Shown here: positions 28,710 through 32,411 of the stretch, piece by piece | Position numbering within the stretch: position 1 is the stretch's first letter | How the letters are laid out: every line of letters starts with the position of its first letter | Assembly (NCBI GenBank): GCA_033856535.1 | Contig: JAWVEV010000154.1 | Location: 1 to 32,411, forward strand | Reading direction: 5' to 3' | DNA length: 32,411 nt | Source of the DNA: JAWVEV01 sp033856535 | Lineage (GTDB): Bacteria; Actinomycetota; Thermoleophilia; Miltoncostaeales; Miltoncostaeaceae | Made by a program: the position numbers and the translations under genes | The notes under the pieces: generated by a model | Seen by the model: only the letters and a program-made list of their open reading frames with translations | What the model was told of the DNA's origin: nothing | The model's database searches: none

Positions 28710-29003
28710 ATGAAGCTCTACGGAATCATTCGCCGCCACGGCTGGGCCACCGCGCAGGATCTCGAGGAGGCGGCCGCGCGCTCCACCGTCGAGGGCGACA
28801 AGCCGGGCTCGGGGGTCCGCTGGATCCGCAGCTACGTCCTCGAGGAGGACAGCGGCGAGGTCGGCACGTTCTGCGTCTACGAGGCCGAGAGCACCGAGGC
28901 GATCTACGCCCACGCCGAGGCCGCCGACCTGCCGGTCGACGAGATCATCCCGGTGGCCGGCACCGTGGTCGTCCGGCCCGACCCGGCGCCCGTCGCGGCA
29001 TGA
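28710..29003 (+). CDS. DUF4242 protein (SCO4226-like, nickel-binding type)
   Basis: A 97-aa protein of the small alpha/beta (ferredoxin-like) DUF4242 family, whose Streptomyces member SCO4226 binds nickel. Visible features are MKLYGIIRRHGW, then WIRSYVLEEDSGEVGTFCVY (family core, with C55), YEAESTEAIYAHAEAADLP (H68) and EIIPV at the end of the sheet. The ATG at 28710 with GGGGGAG directly upstream is clearly the start; the frame is open 57 codons further but without a ribosome site. The stop is 16 nt before the large regulator gene, so both are probably one operon. Nickel binding in this protein is inferred from family only. Confidence 0.88.
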   Translation: MKLYGIIRRHGWATAQDLEEAAARSTVEGDKPGSGVRWIRSYVLEEDSGEVGTFCVYEAESTEAIYAHAEAADLPVDEIIPVAGTVVVRPDPAPVAA

Positions 29004-29019
29004 GCCGCCCCGGCGAGCG

Positions 29020-31929
29020 ATGACCCGCCCGGGCTCGCCCGGCGGCGCCCCCACGGCGCCGCCGGCGCGGCCCGCGCCGGCCGGCGCGGGGATCCCGCTG
29101 GTCGGCCGGCACGAGGAGCGCGGGGCCCTGGCACGAGCCGTCGAGGAGGCGCGCTCGGGCCGGGGCGCGCTCCTGCTCGTCTCCGGCGAGGCCGGGGTCG
29201 GCAAGACCCGGCTGGCCCATGAGGCCGCCGCGGCGGGCGCGCCCGCCCTCCGCGGCGGCGCCTCCCAGGCCGATCCGGCCCCCTACGGGCCGCTCGTCGC
29301 CGCCCTGCGCGCCCACCTGCGCGCGCGCCCCGGCGCGCTCGACGGCTGCGGGACGCTGCGGGCCCACCTCGCGCGCCTGCTGCCCGAGCTCGGCGATCCG
29401 CCGCCGGGCGGCGACCGCGCCACCCTGATCGAGGCCCTGCGCGCCGCGCTCGGCCACCTCGCCGCCCCGGGCCCGCTCGTGCTGGTGCTCGACGACCTGC
29501 AGTGGGCCGACGACGCCACGCTCGAGCTGCTGGAGGCCCTGGCCGAGCCGCTCGAGGGCATGCCCGCCCTGGTCGTCGGGACGTACCGCTCGGACGGGCT
29601 CCCCCGGGGCCACATGATCCGCCGCCTGCGGAACGAGCTGCGCCGGGGCGGCCGCCTGACCGAGCTCGCGCTGGAGCCGCTCGCGCCCGACGAGACCGCC
29701 GCGCTCGCGGGAGCGGCCCTCGGCGCGGTGCCCTCGCCGGCGCTGGCCCGCACGATCCACGACCGCTCGCAGGGCATCCCGTTCTTCGTCGAGGAGCTCG
29801 CCCGCGCCCTGGCCGTGGGCGGTGCCGTCCGACCCGGCCGGCGCGGGCTGGAGCTGGCCGGCGGCGAGGTGCCGGTGCCCGAGACGATCCGCGACGCCGT
29901 GCTGATGGCCACCTCGGACCTGTCGCCCGACGCCCGGGCCGCGGGGGAGGCCGCCGCCGTCGCCGGCGGGGCGTTCGACATCGGCCCGGTCGCGGCGATC
30001 GCGGGGGAGGCCGGGCTGGCCGAGCTCGCCGACGCCGGCGTGCTGCGCGAGGCCGAGCCCGGGCGCGCCGCCTTCCGTCACGCGCTCACCCGCGAGGCGC
30101 TCTACGCCGACGTCCCCTGGCTCCGCCGCCGCGCCCTGCACCGCCGGCTGGCCGAGGTCCTGGAGGCCGGCGCCGCCTCGCCCCGCGAGGTCGCCGGCCA
30201 CTGGCTCGGCGCCGGTGAGCCGGGCCGGGCGCGCGCGTCGCTGCTCCGCGCCGCCGAGGCCTCGGAGGCACTCCACGCCCACCGCGATGCGGCCGGCGCC
30301 TGGCGGCAGGCGCTGGAGCACTGGCCCGAGGGCGAGGAGCGCGAGGCCCGCATCGCCGCCCTGGCCGCCTACGCCGGCGCGGCCGAGATGAGCGGTGACG
30401 CCGCCGAGTCGGCCCGCGCCTGGCGCGAGGTCTGCGCGCTGCGCGCCGAGGACGGCGCCGGCGCCGAGCTGGGCGAGGCGCAGCGCCGGCTGGCCGCCGC
30501 GCTCGAGCTGCGCGGCGACCGCGAGGCGGCCCAGGCGGCACGGGGCGCGGCGGCGCTGGCCTTCGCCGCGGCGGGCCGTCCGGCCGACGCCGGCGCCGAG
30601 CGCCTGGCGATGGCCAACCACCACCGCATCGGCGGCCGCCACGAGGCGGCGGTCGAGCTGGCCCGAGCGGCGGCCGAGGACGCCGGCGCCGCCGGCCGGG
30701 ACGACCTCCGTGCGCGGGCCCTCGGCATCGAGGGCGTCGCCCTCGCCAAGAGCGGCGACACCGAGGGGGGCCTCGCAACGGTCCGCGCCGGGCTGGCCCT
30801 CGCGATCGACCGCGACATGACCGCCGTCGCCGCCGAGCTCTACCAGCGGCTCAGCCTCGCGCTCTACGACGCCGGCGACTACGGCCGCGCCCAGGAGACG
30901 CTCGACGTCGCGCTGGAGCTCTGCCGGATCAACGACGACGGCGACACCGAGGTCGCCTGCGTCACCTGCCTGGTCTACGTGCTGCGCGAGCGCGGCGAGT
31001 GGGAGCGGGCGGCGGCGCTCGGCCGCGACCTCGTCGCCGCCGGCTCTGCCGAGTGGGTCGTCGACGGCCTCGTCGGCGTGATCCACGCCTTCCAGGGACG
31101 GCTGTCCTCCGGCCGGCGGCTGCTGGCGTCCTCGCTCGCCGTCTCGACCCGCCTCGGGCACTACCACATGCAGGTCGACGCGACCGCCGGACTGGCGTGG
31201 CTGGCGGCGGCGGAGGGGCGCCACGAGGAGGCCGAGGAGCGCTGCGCGGCGCTGCTCGCGCGGTGGGAGGCGAGCGACGATCACCACGACGCGCTCTGGG
31301 GGCTGCGCTGGGCGGCCGGCTACCTCGCCCGGCGCGGGCGCGCCGCGACGGCCCACGGCTGCGCCGAGGCCCTCGCGCGGATCGCGGCCGAGACCGCACG
31401 CCCCGAGGCGCTGGCGGCGCTCGCGGCGGCGATCGGCGAGGCCGCCCTCGCCGCCGGCGACGCCGACACGGCGGCCGACCAGCTCACCCGCGCGGTCGAG
31501 CTCCACCAGGCGCTGGAGGTCCCGTTCGAGCGCGCCCAGGTCGAGCTGCGGGCCGGGCTCGCGCTCGCCGCGGCCGGCGACCGCGAGCCGGCGCTCGAGC
31601 GGTTGGACGAGGCCTACCGGACGGCGCGGCGGCTCGGCGCGCGCCCGGTGGCGGCCGAGGCGGCCGGCGCCATCGCGGCGCTCGGCGAGTCGGTCGCCCG
31701 CCGGCTCGGCCGGCGCGCCGCCGCCCAGGCCGAGGGCGCCGGCCTCTCGCGGCGCGAGCTGGAGGTCGTGCGCCTTGTGGCCGTCGGCCGCAGCAACCGG
31801 GAGATCGCCGACCGCCTGGTGCTCAGCCCGCGGACGGTGGACATGCACGTCCACAACATCCTGCGGAAGCTCGAGTGCAAGACCCGTGGGGAGGCCGCCC
31901 ACCGGGCCGGGCAGCTGGGCCTCCTCTGA
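29020..31929 (+). CDS. Large ATP-binding LuxR-family (LAL-type) transcriptional regulator
   Basis: A 969-aa cytosolic regulator. The N-terminal AAA/STAND-type ATPase begins after a Pro/Ala-rich leader with PLVGRHEERGALARAVEEA. Walker A is GEAGVGKT at 56-63, Walker B LVLVLDDLQWAD near 153-164, and the sensor-like EGMPALVVGTYRSD and GIPFFVEELARAL follow. Residues about 380-890 are TPR-like helical repeats (many A-x-x-x-G/A pairs). The last about 62 residues are a LuxR/GerE helix-turn-helix: LSRRELEVVRLVAVGRSNRE, then IADRLVLSPRTVDMHVHNIL. This is the MalT/LAL architecture: ATP and an inducer bound by the repeats trigger oligomerisation and DNA binding. The inducer is unknown; the cotranscribed DUF4242 gene is the only positional hint. 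Confidence 0.93.
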   Translation: MTRPGSPGGAPTAPPARPAPAGAGIPLVGRHEERGALARAVEEARSGRGALLLVSGEAGVGKTRLAHEAAAAGAPALRGGASQADPAPYGPLVAALRAHLRARPGALDGCGTLRAHLARLLPELGDPPPGGDRATLIEALRAALGHLAAPGPLVLVLDDLQWADDATLELLEALAEPLEGMPALVVGTYRSDGLPRGHMIRRLRNELRRGGRLTELALEPLAPDETAALAGAALGAVPSPALARTIHDRSQGIPFFVEELARALAVGGAVRPGRRGLELAGGEVPVPETIRDAVLMATSDLSPDARAAGEAAAVAGGAFDIGPVAAIAGEAGLAELADAGVLREAEPGRAAFRHALTREALYADVPWLRRRALHRRLAEVLEAGAASPREVAGHWLGAGEPGRARASLLRAAEASEALHAHRDAAGAWRQALEHWPEGEEREARIAALAAYAGAAEMSGDAAESARAWREVCALRAEDGAGAELGEAQRRLAAALELRGDREAAQAARGAAALAFAAAGRPADAGAERLAMANHHRIGGRHEAAVELARAAAEDAGAAGRDDLRARALGIEGVALAKSGDTEGGLATVRAGLALAIDRDMTAVAAELYQRLSLALYDAGDYGRAQETLDVALELCRINDDGDTEVACVTCLVYVLRERGEWERAAALGRDLVAAGSAEWVVDGLVGVIHAFQGRLSSGRRLLASSLAVSTRLGHYHMQVDATAGLAWLAAAEGRHEEAEERCAALLARWEASDDHHDALWGLRWAAGYLARRGRAATAHGCAEALARIAAETARPEALAALAAAIGEAALAAGDADTAADQLTRAVELHQALEVPFERAQVELRAGLALAAAGDREPALERLDEAYRTARRLGARPVAAEAAGAIAALGESVARRLGRRAAAQAEGAGLSRRELEVVRLVAVGRSNREIADRLVLSPRTVDMHVHNILRKLECKTRGEAAHRAGQLGLL

Positions 31930-31973
31930 GCCCTCCGACGCTCCACAGACCCGCCACGCGGTCTTCCCGACCT

Positions 31974-31999
31974 CGTCGGCCCCGGCAGTGGAGCCGACG
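31974..31999 (+). terminator. Possible terminator after the LAL regulator
   Basis: CGTCGGC (31974-31980) pairs with GCCGACG (31993-31999) with a 12-nt loop, and outer CCCTCC/GGAGGG segments could enclose it. It lies between converging genes and has no T-tract. Confidence 0.35.
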
Positions 32000-32019
32000 C
32001 GCAGGAGGGACTCGACGCC

Positions 32020-32400
32020 TTATCCGTCGGCCGGCGCCGTCCCCGATCGCGCCAGCCGGACCAGCGCCAGCGCCGCGGCGGGGGTCGCCAGCGCGAGGGC
32101 GCCCGCGAGGACGGACCGCCACATGGGCGGATCCGTCGCCAGCACCCAGACGAGGACGCCGATGAGCGCGGGCTGCGCGAGCTCGCGGGTCACGCGTCCC
32201 GCCGTCGCCGCGGCGGCGCCGCGCCGGCGCTCGCGCCGGAGCTCCCAGACGTCCGCGACCCAGACGAGCGCGGTTCCGGCGATGAGCACCGAGAGAACAC
32301 CGGTCGCGTCGAGGGCCGAGGGGGCGACGATCGACCGCGCGGCCGCGATGATCACGGCGCAGAGCGCGACGAACCTCAGAAGCCCGGGCACACGGTTCAC
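32020..32400 (-). CDS. Small integral membrane protein, 126 aa
   Basis: Hydrophobic segments at about 8-24 (LRFVALCAVIIAAARSI), 33-50 (TGVLSVLIAGTALVWVA), 74-90 (QPALIGVLVWVLATDPP) and 94-116 (SVLAGALALATPAAALALV) indicate four helices, with a basic cytosolic loop (WELRRERRRG). I do not recognise a family. The start is GTG at 32400 in a GTGA context; an upstream gene ending in that TGA beyond the window edge is likely, so it may be the second gene of an operon. It converges with the LAL regulator. Confidence 0.7.
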   Translation of the reverse strand: MNRVPGLLRFVALCAVIIAAARSIVAPSALDATGVLSVLIAGTALVWVADVWELRRERRRGAAAATAGRVTRELAQPALIGVLVWVLATDPPMWRSVLAGALALATPAAALALVRLARSGTAPADG

Positions 32401-32411
32401 GGCCGTCGCAT

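Noticed and set aside
28945..31902. 985-codon minus-strand frame opposite the LAL regulator
   Set aside because: Antisense shadow of a high-GC gene; the plus strand has Walker motifs and a LuxR HTH.
1..32411. CRISPR array, insertion sequence or replication origin
   Set aside because: No regularly spaced repeats, no transposase ORF with terminal inverted repeats, and no DnaA-box cluster were seen.

Overview
This is a GC-rich (roughly 72-75% by eye) window of a bacterial chromosome, most likely an actinobacterium and probably class Thermoleophilia (Solirubrobacterales or a relative). The lineage call is an inference. It rests on the codon bias, on several genes that look leaderless with a TAnnnT box 6-9 nt before the start codon, on Actinobacteria-type families (WYL regulator, tandem-VOC protein, DUF4242, LuxR-type ATPase regulator, stand-alone LigD polymerase), and on a secreted Gly-rich protein whose C-terminal domain I associate with Thermoleophilia exported proteins.

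1-4,000: a cobaltochelatase cobN (minus strand, cut by the window edge) lies behind a clear cobalamin riboswitch. Divergent from it is a two-gene unit: a 76-aa unknown protein and a thioredoxin with an N-terminal zinc ribbon. 4,050-8,300: a two-domain VOC protein divergent from a WYL regulator, a SAM methyltransferase divergent from an unknown 160-aa protein, a glutaredoxin-like protein and a ferritin-like diiron protein. 8,400-13,200: a complete branched-chain-amino-acid-type ABC importer. The binding protein is on the plus strand and converges on the minus-strand livH-livM-livG-livF operon. 13,200-16,900: a flippase-like membrane protein, a nitroreductase, tadA, a secreted clan-A glycoside hydrolase and a 57-aa ribbon-helix-helix-like protein.

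16,900-24,460: a macrolide-type glycosyltransferase gene broken by a one-base frameshift, a perfect 7-5-7 palindrome, a NeuD/PglD-type acetyltransferase, an MFS transporter, a small beta-barrel-type protein, a nitronate monooxygenase, a LigD-type polymerase and a Gly-rich secreted protein.

24,460-28,500 is the accessory part. A 57-nt copy of the 3' part of tRNA-Ser(CGA) at 24,778-24,834 and the intact tRNA gene at 28,125-28,214 are direct repeats enclosing about 3.3 kb. This is the signature of an element integrated into a tRNA gene. All recognisable genes inside run on the minus strand: a six-TM voltage-gated-type potassium channel, a frameshifted exported protein, several very small membrane or unknown proteins and a membrane-anchored 173-aa protein. 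I see no integrase, so the islet is either a decayed remnant or mobilised in trans. Next come tRNA-Ser(GGA) and tRNA-Val(CAC), then a DUF4242 (nickel-binding-like) protein followed after 16 nt by a 969-aa LuxR-family ATPase regulator, and finally a small membrane protein at the right edge.
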